From CAWELS01 sp964468205 (GTDB lineage: Bacteria > Acidobacteriota > Terriglobia > Bryobacterales > Bryobacteraceae), in NCBI GenBank assembly GCA_964468205.1, contig CAYXVG010000001.1, forward strand, positions 1 to 64,000: a DNA stretch of 64,000 nt. The letters are read 5' to 3'. The notes under the pieces were generated by a model. It was given only the letters and a program-made list of their open reading frames with translations. It had not been told where the DNA came from and did no database searches. Positions 8,033-16,535 of the stretch are shown in pieces. Positions within the stretch are counted from its first letter, which is position 1. Each line of letters opens with the position of its first letter. Both the position numbers and the translations under genes were made by a program.

Positions 8033-9835
8033 CTACCGGCCCGCTCCGGCGGGCCGGAACCGGGCAGGACCGCTCCGTGACGCCCAGCGATGCAACTTCG
8101 CACGGAGCGCATCGAGGCTCAGCGGTTTGCTGAGGTAATCATCCATGCCGGTCTGGCGGCAGCGCTCTTCGTCGCCCTTCATGGCGTGGGCGGTGAGGGC
8201 GACAATCGGTACGTGTTTTCCACTCTTTGCTTCAGAAGCCCGGATGGCCGCGGTGGCTTCGAAGCCGTCCATTCCGGGCATTTGGATGTCCATCAGAATG
8301 AGGTCGTATTGAACCTGCGCGGCCGCCGCCACCGCATCGGCGCCGTTGTTCACCACGGTTGGATTATGCCCCAGCTTCTCGAGCAAGACCATGGCGACCT
8401 TTTGGTTGACGCTGTCATCCTCGGCAACCAGCACGTCCAATGGCGCGGCGTGACCCGAAGGCGCGTCGACAGCCGCGGCGAGGCGGTCCAGCCTGCTGTC
8501 CACCTCAACTTCGGCCCGGGCCGGCGCTCTCTTCATGCAAACCGTGAAGTAAAACGTGCTGCCCTTCCCTGGACTGCTTTCCACCCAGATTCTCCCGCCC
8601 AGCAGAGTAACCAGATGCGCGGAGATCGCCAGGCCGAGGCCCACGCCGGAATGGCGCCGGGTGAGCGAACCGTCGGCTTGAGCGAAGGCATCAAAGATGC
8701 GTCGCTGCTGCGCTTCGGGAATCCCGATTCCGGTGTCAGCGACCGACAGACGCAGCCCGATATCCTCCTCGCCGGCATTTTCGACGGCGACGTTCAGCGA
8801 GATACTGCCTTCCTCGGTGAACTTGACCGCGTTACCCAGAACGTTGAGGAGCACCTGGCGCAGCCGGGCCGAATCGCCCACCAACTCCGAGGGCACGTCG
8901 TCCGCGATTCGGGTGTGAACTTTCAGTCCTTTTTCCTGAGCGCGGACAGAGAGCGTATTCACAGCCAGTTGGACACACTCCCGCACGGAGAACCGCACGG
9001 GGATCAGGTCCAATTTGCCGGCCTCAACTTTGGAGAGATCGAGAATATCGTTTAGCAGCGTCATGAGGGAATCGGCTGAACTGTCCGCCATTTTCAGATA
9101 TCTCTTTTGCTCTGTGGTGAGCGGCGTGGCGAGAAGAAGATTCAGCATACCGATCACTCCGCTGATTGGGGTCCGAATTTCGTGGCTTATGTTAGCCAGG
9201 AACTGACTTTTCGCCCGGCTGGCGATCTCAGCCTGTTCCCGGGCCCTGTTGATCGCGGCTTCGGTGCGCTTGCGCTCGCTGATATCCCGCGCCACCACTT
9301 GAACGGCATCACCGCCCTCGTGCAGGGCCGGCAACATGGCGACTTCCACGTCCACCGCCGCCCCGTCCAATCGCAGCATTCTACCCTCGGTCCATACGGT
9401 TCCCGACTGGAACGAAGAAGCCCGCTGCAACCGTTCCAGGACGGCCTCGCGATCGCTCGGTGCAAAGAGTTCGAGCAGGGGCTTGCCGGTCAAAACCTCG
9501 TCCGCCGAGGCGCCGACCAGCTTTCGTAGCGCCTCATTCGCCTCCACGAGCTTTCCGTCCCGGCCGACCCCGACCGCGCTGCTCGAGAGCTCGAGCAGCC
9601 GCCGGTACTGTTGCCGGCTTTGCTCCAGAGACCGCTCGAGCTTGTCACGAGCGAGCATCTCGCGGCGATAGATGTGAAACAACACGACTGGCGATACCCC
9701 TAGCATGCAGGAAGTGACCACGAGGAGGCTCTGCTTCTGATCTCCAGTAAGGAGCGAAATTGTGGCGCCCACCGACAACGCGGCCAGCACCACCATCGAA
9801 AGTAGCGAAAGCCGGACCAGCTTTTTCCAACTCAT
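8033..9835 (-). CDS. Membrane-anchored hybrid sensor histidine kinase
   Basis: A 600-residue hybrid kinase. Two N-terminal hydrophobic helices (about 8-30 and 36-54) anchor it. A PAS domain spans about 76-190, a HisKA domain has phosphoacceptor His218 in SHEIRTP, and the HATPase domain shows NVLGNAVKFTEEG, DTGIGIP and SGVGLGLAI boxes. A C-terminal receiver domain (about 467-585) has phosphoacceptor Asp516 in LILMDIQMPG and Lys in LSKPL. The receiver probably passes the phosphate to a separate Hpt or regulator protein, none of which lies nearby. The signal sensed is unknown. The gene stands alone, with a 157-base gap before the permeases. Confidence 0.93.
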   Translation of the reverse strand: MSWKKLVRLSLLSMVVLAALSVGATISLLTGDQKQSLLVVTSCMLGVSPVVLFHIYRREMLARDKLERSLEQSRQQYRRLLELSSSAVGVGRDGKLVEANEALRKLVGASADEVLTGKPLLELFAPSDREAVLERLQRASSFQSGTVWTEGRMLRLDGAAVDVEVAMLPALHEGGDAVQVVARDISERKRTEAAINRAREQAEIASRAKSQFLANISHEIRTPISGVIGMLNLLLATPLTTEQKRYLKMADSSADSLMTLLNDILDLSKVEAGKLDLIPVRFSVRECVQLAVNTLSVRAQEKGLKVHTRIADDVPSELVGDSARLRQVLLNVLGNAVKFTEEGSISLNVAVENAGEEDIGLRLSVADTGIGIPEAQQRRIFDAFAQADGSLTRRHSGVGLGLAISAHLVTLLGGRIWVESSPGKGSTFYFTVCMKRAPARAEVEVDSRLDRLAAAVDAPSGHAAPLDVLVAEDDSVNQKVAMVLLEKLGHNPTVVNNGADAVAAAAQVQYDLILMDIQMPGMDGFEATAAIRASEAKSGKHVPIVALTAHAMKGDEERCRQTGMDDYLSKPLSLDALRAKLHRWASRSGPARFRPAGAGR

Positions 9836-10273
9836 TAACGCGCTTACTCCATTTCGCCTTTCCTGTCAATCGACTGGATTGGATTGGACTTTAGAGCAAA
9901 ACTCCCCCTCCAATTTCAGAGCGAACGGTTTTCACGGCGGGTTTCCGGCAGACGAGTCATCCGGCATGAACAGCAGCGTCGACAATATCCGGAAGCATTC
10001 CTCCAGCTAAATCCGCAGAATTGAAAACCCTGGGATTGCCACACGATCATTTCCGCAGATCCGAGGGTGGCATGGCCATGGAGCGCCCCGCCCAGATTTC
10101 TGGTGGTGTTGGTTTCGGCACACCTCATCGAGTCCCGCGTAGTCGAAGAGCCGGATCCTGATCGGTGTTTGGCCTATCCGACACCAACATGGGCGATTGG
10201 CTTGGTTCCGACCACTCCGGGCGGGCGGATTTGGCCGTCCCCCGAGTGAAACAACATGTAATAGACTCGCTGT
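9836..10273. other. 438-base intergenic region, no gene recognised
   Basis: This stretch separates the divergently transcribed kinase and esterase genes, so it should hold promoters for both. Short open frames exist on both strands, but none has a protein-like composition or a convincing ribosome binding site. Near 9873-9888 the unit TGGAT is repeated three times with small changes. I see no clear sigma70 pair and no RNA fold that I can name. Confidence 0.5.
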
Positions 10274-11119
10274 ATGCAGCGTCTGTCTGATACTGTCTGG
10301 CCCGCTTGTCTCCTATTTCTTCTGTTCGTCCCGGCCGCGGCGCAGGAAGCCCAGGAATCCCGTCCTGACGCCGTGAAGACCTACAAGGCCGTTCCCGGCG
10401 AGGACCTCCGACTGCATTTCTTCTTCCCTCCGGATTGGAAGGCGGAGGATCAGCGACCGGCGATTGTCTTTTTCTTTGGCGGCGGATGGACCGGCGGCAG
10501 CCCGGCGCAGTTCTTTCCCCACAGCCGGCACTTCGCCTCCCGCGGCATGGTGGCGGCGAGCGCGGAGTACCGGACGCGGGGGAGCCACGGAACGGATCCG
10601 TTTGCCTGTGTTGCCGACGGCAAGTCCGCGGTCCGCTGGCTGCGGGCGAATGCGTCGTCTCTCGGGATTGATCCGCAGCGTATTATTGCGGGAGGCGGCT
10701 CAGCCGGGGGACATGTGGCCGCCTCCACCGCTACGCTACTGCATTTACGGAACGAGGGAGAAGACCGCTCTGTCAGTTCCGTGCCGAACGCCCTCCTGCT
10801 CTTCAACCCGGTGATCGACACCACGATGTTGGGCTATGGGGCCGGGAAACTGGTAGTTCGCGCCCTGGAGGCATCTCCTGTCCACCACGTGCGGGCAGGG
10901 GTTCCACCCACTTTAATATTTCATGGTACGGCGGACAAGACAGTACCGTTCGAGAACGTCGAACGGTTTCAGAAAGTGTCGGAGGAGCGAGGAAACCGCT
11001 GCGAATTGGTTCCGTACGAGGGCAAGGCACACGGTTTCTTCAACTATAACCGCGATCGCGCCATCTACGAGGGCACTCTCCGGCGCGCTGATCAATTTCT
11101 TGATGCCCTGGGCTTCTGA
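10274..11119 (+). CDS. Exported alpha/beta-hydrolase (esterase/lipase family)
   Basis: A 281-residue hydrolase with a signal peptide (hydrophobic about 8-22, cleavage near AAAQE). The catalytic serine is Ser143 in GGGSAGGH. The oxyanion segment FFFGGGW lies at 67-72, the acidic residue in HGTAD and the catalytic histidine in GKAHGFF. This arrangement fits the BD-FAE/acetyl-esterase-like group that removes acetyl or feruloyl groups from plant polymers, though the substrate cannot be read from sequence. The signal peptide places it in the periplasm or outside. It stands alone and no strong promoter was seen upstream. Confidence 0.85.
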   Translation: MQRLSDTVWPACLLFLLFVPAAAQEAQESRPDAVKTYKAVPGEDLRLHFFFPPDWKAEDQRPAIVFFFGGGWTGGSPAQFFPHSRHFASRGMVAASAEYRTRGSHGTDPFACVADGKSAVRWLRANASSLGIDPQRIIAGGGSAGGHVAASTATLLHLRNEGEDRSVSSVPNALLLFNPVIDTTMLGYGAGKLVVRALEASPVHHVRAGVPPTLIFHGTADKTVPFENVERFQKVSEERGNRCELVPYEGKAHGFFNYNRDRAIYEGTLRRADQFLDALGF

Positions 11120-11206
11120 TCGCCATCGAGGCCGCGGGGGCAGCCGAGCCGACGTGTCCAGCACACGTCAAGGCATCGCCGGATGTGAATTCCGCATCTC
11201 AGCTCT

Positions 11207-11896
11207 ATGACAGTTGCAGAACACCTCAGTCTTCGGGCCGAACTTCTGAGCCGAGCACACCAGGCGGGCGAGGGTTCGGCGGCGGTTCCCATCCGCAACT
11301 GGTTTCCGGAGCTGACCGGCCGGAGTGAAGACAGCATTCTCACCGCGGAATTCTCCCTTGACGACGCGAAGCTGACCGTCGCCCGGGAACATGGCTTCGA
11401 CGACTGGGAGGATGTCCTGCGCCGCGGAGCGGTGAGACCGGACACCGAATTCGAGGATACGGTCGATGCGGTTGTGTCGGGAAACGTGCGCGGACTGCGG
11501 ATGCTGCTCGCCTGGCGGCCCGATCTGGCCAACGCCCGGTCCAACTACGGTCATCGAGCTACACTGCTTCATTATGTCGCAGCGAACGGTGTAGAAACTC
11601 GCCGCCAGCGAACACCGGCCGAGGCAGTCGTGGTGGCCCGCACGCTGCTCGATGCGGGCGCGGCAGTAGACGCAACATGCGGGATCTATGGCGGCGGACC
11701 CGAGTCGACGACGCTCTGCCTCCTCGTCACCAGCGCCCACCCGGCGCGCGCCGGTCTGCAGCGGAGCCTGGTACACACGCTGCTGGACGCGGGGGCGGAG
11801 CCACGCGGGCTAAGCCGCGACGGAGCGCCTCTCCGTCTGGCCCGCCAGTTCGGCTACGAGGCCGCTGCCGACGTGTTGCAGCAGCGTGGCGGATAA
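11207..11896 (+). CDS. Ankyrin-repeat protein
   Basis: A 229-residue cytosolic protein without signal peptide. After an N-terminal region of about 75 residues it carries ankyrin-type units, for example DTVDAVVSGNVRGLRMLLAW, a segment with TLLHYVAANG, VARTLLDAGAAVD, and a last unit ending in ARQFGYEAAADVL. Ankyrin repeats bind partner proteins; no enzymatic motif is visible. The N-terminal part contains AREHGFDDWEDV, a segment common to a class of bacterial ankyrin proteins. The partner and role are unknown. Confidence 0.78.
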   Translation: MTVAEHLSLRAELLSRAHQAGEGSAAVPIRNWFPELTGRSEDSILTAEFSLDDAKLTVAREHGFDDWEDVLRRGAVRPDTEFEDTVDAVVSGNVRGLRMLLAWRPDLANARSNYGHRATLLHYVAANGVETRRQRTPAEAVVVARTLLDAGAAVDATCGIYGGGPESTTLCLLVTSAHPARAGLQRSLVHTLLDAGAEPRGLSRDGAPLRLARQFGYEAAADVLQQRGG

Positions 11897-11943
11897 TCCC
11901 AAACGGAAATGATTCCGGCGGCGTATTCTTCCGATTCCCCGCT

Positions 11944-11961
11944 GGAGTTTTGTTAAACTCC
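11944..11961. repeat. Short perfect hairpin just upstream of the glucokinase gene
   Basis: GGAGTTT (11944-11950) and AAACTCC (11955-11961) form a seven-base perfect stem with a four-base loop. It ends five bases before the GTG start at 11967 and has no following T tract, so it is not a typical terminator. It could hinder translation from that GTG, or be an operator. Confidence 0.35.
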
Positions 11962-11966
11962 GGAAT

Positions 11967-12677
11967 GTGACCGAAGCGACTTCTGGCCAAATGAGGACTC
12001 TGTCCATCGACATCGGAGGGTCCGGCTGCAAGGCTTTTGTCCTGGACACTGCAGGCGAACCCGTTACAGAACGTATCCGCATCAAGACGCCCGACAATCC
12101 GGTACCCAAGGTGGTGATCGACATATTGAAGGACCTCGCAGACCGTTCCGGAGAATTCGATCGCGTCTCGTGCGGGTTTCCCGGGGTGGTCATGGACGGC
12201 GAGATCAGAACCGCCGTGAACCTGCATCCGGACTGGGTTGGGGTGAACCTGGCCAAAGAACTCGAGCGGATTACGGGCAAGTCCGCCCGTGTGGCCAATG
12301 ACGCCGACATTCAGGGACTCGCCGTGATCGAGGGGAAGGGCGTGGAGATGGTGCTGACACTTGGCACCGGCATGGGCGCCTCCCTTTTCTCCAACGGGCA
12401 TCTCGTACCCAATCTAGAGCTCGGACATCACCCCTTCCGCAAGGACAAGACCTACGAGGAGTGTCTGGGCGAAGCCGCGATGAAGGAGAAGGGACTCCCC
12501 AAATGGAACAAACGGCTCCAGGAGGCCATCGCGCTACTGGACCGCATCTTCAACTACCGGAAGCTCTACCTCGGCGGAGGCAACGCCAAGAAGATCGATT
12601 TCGAGTTGCCGGCGAACGTCGAAGTGGTTCCGAATCTAGCGGGGCTGCTCGGCGGCATACACCTCTGGCGAGACTGA
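11967..12677 (+). CDS. ppgK: ROK-family sugar kinase, probably polyphosphate glucokinase
   Basis: A 236-residue kinase that phosphorylates glucose, with polyphosphate or ATP as donor. The phosphate-1 motif DIGGSGCK lies near residues 15-22, the catalytic Asp in NDAD near 110, the phosphate-2 motif LGTGMGAS near 131-138 and ELGHHPF near 150. The CxCGxxGC zinc motif of standard ROK proteins is absent, as in the PpgK branch; this and the short length support polyphosphate glucokinase. The start may be GTG 11967 or ATG 11991, and a hairpin directly before the GTG makes the ATG plausible. YggS follows 13 bases later. Confidence 0.8.
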   Translation: MTEATSGQMRTLSIDIGGSGCKAFVLDTAGEPVTERIRIKTPDNPVPKVVIDILKDLADRSGEFDRVSCGFPGVVMDGEIRTAVNLHPDWVGVNLAKELERITGKSARVANDADIQGLAVIEGKGVEMVLTLGTGMGASLFSNGHLVPNLELGHHPFRKDKTYEECLGEAAMKEKGLPKWNKRLQEAIALLDRIFNYRKLYLGGGNAKKIDFELPANVEVVPNLAGLLGGIHLWRD

Positions 12678-12690
12678 GACGCCGCCGGCC

Positions 12691-13380
12691 GTGCAACAAT
12701 TCGATTTGGACCCAAACACCGTCAAAGAAAACCTTGCTCAGGTGGAGGAGCGTATCGCCGGCGCCGCCGGCCGCGCCGGCCGCAGCCGCGACGAGATCAC
12801 GCTCATCGCCGTCACGAAGGTTTTTCCTTCCGCAGCAATCACCGCCGCTCACGCCGCCGGGTTGCGTGAGTTCGGCGAGAATTACGTACAGGAGTTCGAG
12901 GGCAAGCACCCGGGCGTCGCCGGTCTCGAGGGCATCCGCTTTCACCTGATCGGGCACCTCCAATCGAACAAAGCGCGGCGCGCGGCCGAGCTTTTCGATA
13001 CCGTTCAGACCGTGGACACTCCCAAACTCGCTCGGCGCCTCGACCAGTACGGCCGCGACCTGGAGGTGATGATCGAAGTGAAGCTCTCCGGGGAAGAGTC
13101 CAAACGGGGCGCCGGTCCGGAAGATGTTCCGGCCATTATCGAAGCGATTCGCGGCGGCGAAAACCTCCGGCTGACGGGGCTGATGACGATGCCGCCGTGG
13201 TTCGACGATCCGGAAGCGGCGCGTCCCTATTTTGTCCGCCTCCGGAAGCTGGCCGAGAAGCATTCGCTCGAAAAGCTTTCGATGGGTATGTCCCACGACT
13301 TCGAGGCCGCCATCGAGGAGGGAGCGACTCACATCCGCGTCGGCTCCGCGCTGTTCGGCCCCCGGCCAAAAAAGAAGTGA
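12691..13380 (+). CDS. YggS/PLPBP family pyridoxal phosphate homeostasis protein
   Basis: A 229-residue protein of the YggS family, a single TIM barrel that binds pyridoxal phosphate without known catalysis and balances vitamin B6 and amino acid pools. Lys43 in AVTKVFP is the PLP Schiff-base lysine. GENYVQE, HLIGHLQSNK, GLMTMPP, LSMGMSHDFEAAI and IRVGSALFG are the family signatures, all present. It begins with GTG and the length is normal. Its stop overlaps the GTG start of the following glycosyltransferase. Confidence 0.92.
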   Translation: MQQFDLDPNTVKENLAQVEERIAGAAGRAGRSRDEITLIAVTKVFPSAAITAAHAAGLREFGENYVQEFEGKHPGVAGLEGIRFHLIGHLQSNKARRAAELFDTVQTVDTPKLARRLDQYGRDLEVMIEVKLSGEESKRGAGPEDVPAIIEAIRGGENLRLTGLMTMPPWFDDPEAARPYFVRLRKLAEKHSLEKLSMGMSHDFEAAIEEGATHIRVGSALFGPRPKKK

Positions 13381-14516
13381 CCGTTGGTTTTCATTCCCCG
13401 CTCCCCCCGGCGCCGAGCGGTGTGGCCGACTATTCGGCGGCGCTGCTCGAGGCCCTGAGGGAACGAACCGACGTCGCCATCAACCCACTGAATCCGGCGA
13501 ATGTCGAGCTCTATCATCTCGGCAACAACCAGCTCCATGCACCCATTTACAAACGCTTGATGAAGCGCCCCGGCGCCGCGGTTCTCCATGACGCAGTGCT
13601 GCACCACTTTTTTCTTGGTGCGATGCCGCAAGAGCTCTACACCGCGGAGTTCGTCTACAACTACGGAGAGTGGAGCCGGGAACTGGCGGTAAACCTCTGG
13701 CGCCAGCGGTCTCGTTCGAGCCAAGCCGTGCGGTATTTTCGCTACCCGATGCTGCGGCGGGTGGGAGAGGTGGCGCACACCGTGATCGTTCACAACCCGG
13801 GGGCCGCGCGGATGGTGAAGGAGCACGCGCCGGGAGCGACAATCGTGGAAATCCCCCACCTACTCCCGCCAGCGGCCGCTCCCGATCCGGCGGAGGTGTT
13901 TCGCCTGCGCCTCCGGCTGGGCGTCCGGTCTCATGCCACGATGTTTGGCGTCTTCGGGTATCTGCGGGAATCTAAGCGCCTGCACGCGATCCTAAGCGCC
14001 TTCGAGGCGGTCCACCGGCAAGCTCCGGAAAGCGTGCTTCTGGTCGCCGGCCGTTTCGCCTCGTCTGACCTGGAGCGCGGGGTCGCGCCGCTGCTCGATC
14101 ACCCGGGAGTTCGCCGCGCGGGCTATCTAGACGAAGAGAAGTTCTTGCTCCACGCCGCCGGGACGGATGTATGCGTGAATTTGCGCTATCCGCCAGCGGG
14201 AGAGACTTCGGGCATCGCCATCCGGCTGATGGGTTTAGGAAAACCGGTGCTGGTTACGGCGGGCGAGGAGGTCAGCAGGCTGCCTGAAAACGCCTGCCTC
14301 CGCATCGACGCCGGTCCCGGCGAACGGGAGATGCTGGCCCACACGATGCTCTGGCTGGCACAGGATCCCGCCGCGCGGCGGGTAATTGGGGCCAATGCCG
14401 CGGAGCACATCGCGCGGTATCACGACGCGGGCGAGTGCGCCGAGCGGTACCTGGAGGCGCTGCGGGAACTTCCCCAGCGGCCGGTGAAGCCGCAGAGATC
14501 GCTTCGCGCCCACTGA
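13377..14516 (+). CDS. Glycosyltransferase (GT4-like, GT-B fold)
   Basis: A 379-residue glycosyltransferase. The N-terminus (VGFHSPLPPAPSGVADY) is the nucleotide-binding start of GT-B enzymes acting on an acceptor such as lipid-linked sugar. HDAVLHHFFLG near 70-80 is typical of this subgroup. The donor-binding C-terminal domain runs from about 170 with TMFGVFGYLRESKRL and PPAGETSGIAIRLM, the latter in the place of the usual ExxxxxxxE element. GTG at 13377 overlaps the YggS stop (GTGA). The open frame extends upstream to 13197, but that part overlaps YggS in another frame and looks non-coding. The sugar and acceptor are unknown. Confidence 0.8.
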   Translation: MTVGFHSPLPPAPSGVADYSAALLEALRERTDVAINPLNPANVELYHLGNNQLHAPIYKRLMKRPGAAVLHDAVLHHFFLGAMPQELYTAEFVYNYGEWSRELAVNLWRQRSRSSQAVRYFRYPMLRRVGEVAHTVIVHNPGAARMVKEHAPGATIVEIPHLLPPAAAPDPAEVFRLRLRLGVRSHATMFGVFGYLRESKRLHAILSAFEAVHRQAPESVLLVAGRFASSDLERGVAPLLDHPGVRRAGYLDEEKFLLHAAGTDVCVNLRYPPAGETSGIAIRLMGLGKPVLVTAGEEVSRLPENACLRIDAGPGEREMLAHTMLWLAQDPAARRVIGANAAEHIARYHDAGECAERYLEALRELPQRPVKPQRSLRAH

Positions 14517-14521
14517 GGCTT

Positions 14522-15466
14522 TCAGCCGTCCTCCCGCTTCCAGTATTCAAGCGCCGTTCCAGTGGCGCCGCCAGGGCCCTCGGTGACGGCGCGCCGCCGA
14601 ATCTGATCCATCTCCGCCGGCGGGAGGGGCCGTTTCAGCGCCCGGGCAATGCGTAGATCGTCGTCGGCTTGGCCCGCGGTGCTGAAACCAAGAGTGGCAC
14701 AGTGGATAGGAAGGCTCAGCGAGTACTCCAGGCATTCTCTGGCGCTCAACACGCGCAGCAGAAAAGCGTTGCCGAAGACCTTCATGGCCTGAATCCCCAT
14801 GCCGTGCTCGACGGCCTTGGGCAGGGTAATCTTCTCGAAGCTTAGATAGGCGGGATCTGCGGCGTGGAGGGGCATCAAAATCGAGTCGAAGCCGTCGTAC
14901 CGATCAAGCATCTCATTGAGCACGAAGGGGTCGGCGTGGCCGGTGACCCCGATGAAGCGGCATTTGCCCGACTTCTTGGCGGCCTCGAACGCCTCCATCG
15001 CGCCGCCGGGAGCGAAAATCTTCTCCACGTCCTCCTTGGTGTTCACGGCGTGCATCTGCCAAAGATCAACGTAGTCCGACCGGTATCGTTCGAGGGTTTT
15101 TAGCAGCTCGGCTGTGGCGTCTTTCGCGGAGCGCTGGGTCGATTTCGAGGTAAGGAACAGCTCCTTACGGTGTTCGGCGAGCGCTTCGCCATAGACCTCT
15201 TCTGAGTGTCCTTCCCAGTAGCTGTGGGCGCAGTCCCAGTAGTTGAGGCCGAGATCGAGGACATATCGCACGTGCTCGCGGGCGGCCTCCTTGGTGCGCA
15301 GCAACTTCAGCCGCACGCCGCCCTGGCCGATCACGGAGAGCTTGACGCCCGTCTTGCCGAACTGGCGCATCGGGATGTCCCCCGCCGTCGCCTTTGCCGC
15401 GCGAGCGGAGCGGCTGGAGAGGCCGAGTCCCGCAAAGATCGATCCCACGAATGTTCTGCGAATCAT
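14522..15466 (-). CDS. Tat-exported aldo/keto reductase
   Basis: A 314-residue NAD(P)H-dependent oxidoreductase. The catalytic tetrad is visible: Asp and Tyr in WDCAHSY, Lys in FLTSKS and His in WQMHAV. The N-terminus MIRRTFVGS followed by a hydrophobic stretch and ARAAKA is a twin-arginine signal peptide, so the enzyme should be exported folded to the periplasm. That location is seen in other predicted oxidoreductases of this phylum. ATG 15466 overlaps the stop of the upstream methyltransferase by four bases (ATGA), so the two are co-translated. The substrate is unknown. Confidence 0.85.
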   Translation of the reverse strand: MIRRTFVGSIFAGLGLSSRSARAAKATAGDIPMRQFGKTGVKLSVIGQGGVRLKLLRTKEAAREHVRYVLDLGLNYWDCAHSYWEGHSEEVYGEALAEHRKELFLTSKSTQRSAKDATAELLKTLERYRSDYVDLWQMHAVNTKEDVEKIFAPGGAMEAFEAAKKSGKCRFIGVTGHADPFVLNEMLDRYDGFDSILMPLHAADPAYLSFEKITLPKAVEHGMGIQAMKVFGNAFLLRVLSARECLEYSLSLPIHCATLGFSTAGQADDDLRIARALKRPLPPAEMDQIRRRAVTEGPGGATGTALEYWKREDG

Positions 15467-16419
15467 GCTTTCCTCCCGATAATGAGGTCCGACTGCCCCG
15501 GCAGCGCGGCGCGCTGCACGTGCGGGAAACCCGCCTGCCGGAGCCAAGCCGCATATTCACTTTCCCGGTAGCTGGAGCCGCCGGGCGTAGCTACCAACAT
15601 ATTAATCGCAAACAGCGCTGCCCATGGAGGGCCAGCACCGTCCTCATCCAGTATGAAGTCCTGGACGACGACCCGCCCGCCGGGCTCGAGCGCTTTCAAA
15701 CAGCGGCCCAGCAGGTCCCTGTTTTCGTCAGGACTGAGCATGTGGCAGATATTCGAAAGTAGCAACAGGTCATATCCTTCTCCGAGGTCGTCTCGCGTGA
15801 GGTCTCCTTCGACGAAGCGGAACCGGTCCGTGAGCCCGGCTGTCTCCACGTGCCGTCGCGCGATTGGCAGTACATCGGGTTTGTCGAGAATGGCGGCCTC
15901 GAGCTCGGGATTTGCCCGGGCAAAGGCGATGGCATAGCTGCCCGGGCCACCTCCCACGTCGAGCAACCGCCGGATGCCGGCCGCCCCGGCCGCCTTCACA
16001 ACCTCCGGAGCGCGCACCGCTCCAGTGCGCGACATGGCGGCGATGAAGCTTTCGGTCCAGGAGAGATCCGGCGCTCGTGGCTCCTCCTGCAGGATCTCGG
16101 TCAGCCGTGACCAGGAATGCCACTGGTTCACCGTATGCATGGTCGCCGCCCGCTCGTTGTTGGGGGAAGCCTCGTCGAAGTAGCGGGCGGCGACTTCGCC
16201 GCTGCGGTAGATTTCGCCGTCCTTTACGAGCAAATCCAGCGCCACCAAAGCGTTCAGCAACAATGTGGTACCGCGCGGTTGAGTTCTCAAGCGGCGGGCG
16301 ACTTCGGTGGCGCTCGCGCCACCACCGATGGCAGTAAACAGGTTCAACTCGACAGCGGTAAGTATGATGCGGCTGGCCTGGAAGCCGCGGACCATCGCGG
16401 AGAGGTCGTCTGGCAGCAT
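15463..16419 (-). CDS. SAM-dependent O-methyltransferase (dimerisation2 + methyltransferase 2 type)
   Basis: A 318-residue methyltransferase of the acetylserotonin/hydroxyneurosporene O-methyltransferase group. Residues 1-95 form a winged-helix dimerisation domain (MVRGFQASRIILTAVELNLF). The SAM-binding motif I is LDVGGGPGSYAIA (about 160-172), and the NICHML segment holds the histidine at the usual catalytic position. I take ATG 16419 as the start because the added upstream residues to 16563 look non-coding and run toward the divergent ribBA promoter region. It is coupled to a Tat-exported aldo/keto reductase, an odd partner. The substrate is unknown. Confidence 0.83.
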   Translation of the reverse strand: MLPDDLSAMVRGFQASRIILTAVELNLFTAIGGGASATEVARRLRTQPRGTTLLLNALVALDLLVKDGEIYRSGEVAARYFDEASPNNERAATMHTVNQWHSWSRLTEILQEEPRAPDLSWTESFIAAMSRTGAVRAPEVVKAAGAAGIRRLLDVGGGPGSYAIAFARANPELEAAILDKPDVLPIARRHVETAGLTDRFRFVEGDLTRDDLGEGYDLLLLSNICHMLSPDENRDLLGRCLKALEPGGRVVVQDFILDEDGAGPPWAALFAINMLVATPGGSSYRESEYAAWLRQAGFPHVQRAALPGQSDLIIGRKA

Positions 16420-16535
16420 GTATCTACGATACTCCGCGCGGCGGGACGGATTCGACGGGGACGGCAGTGATGGATCCGGGGAGCGGGCCACCTCCGCCCG
16501 CGGGGGTATCATGAAGAGAGCGCTATCTCCTGACC

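Noticed and set aside
8090..9055. 321-codon plus-strand frame antisense to the hybrid kinase
   Set aside because: It mirrors the kinase codon structure and lacks protein-like features; the kinase boxes on the minus strand are unmistakable.
9841..9869. TTGACA on the minus strand upstream of the hybrid kinase
   Set aside because: The matching -10 would be TAAGCG and would overlap the ribosome binding site, so a promoter here is unlikely.
10067..10249. 60-codon open frame in the gap before the esterase
   Set aside because: Pro/Trp-rich with no ribosome binding site and no protein-like pattern.
16420..16535. Possible FMN riboswitch before ribBA
   Set aside because: The intergenic space is only 116 bases, and I see no RFN-type conserved helices.
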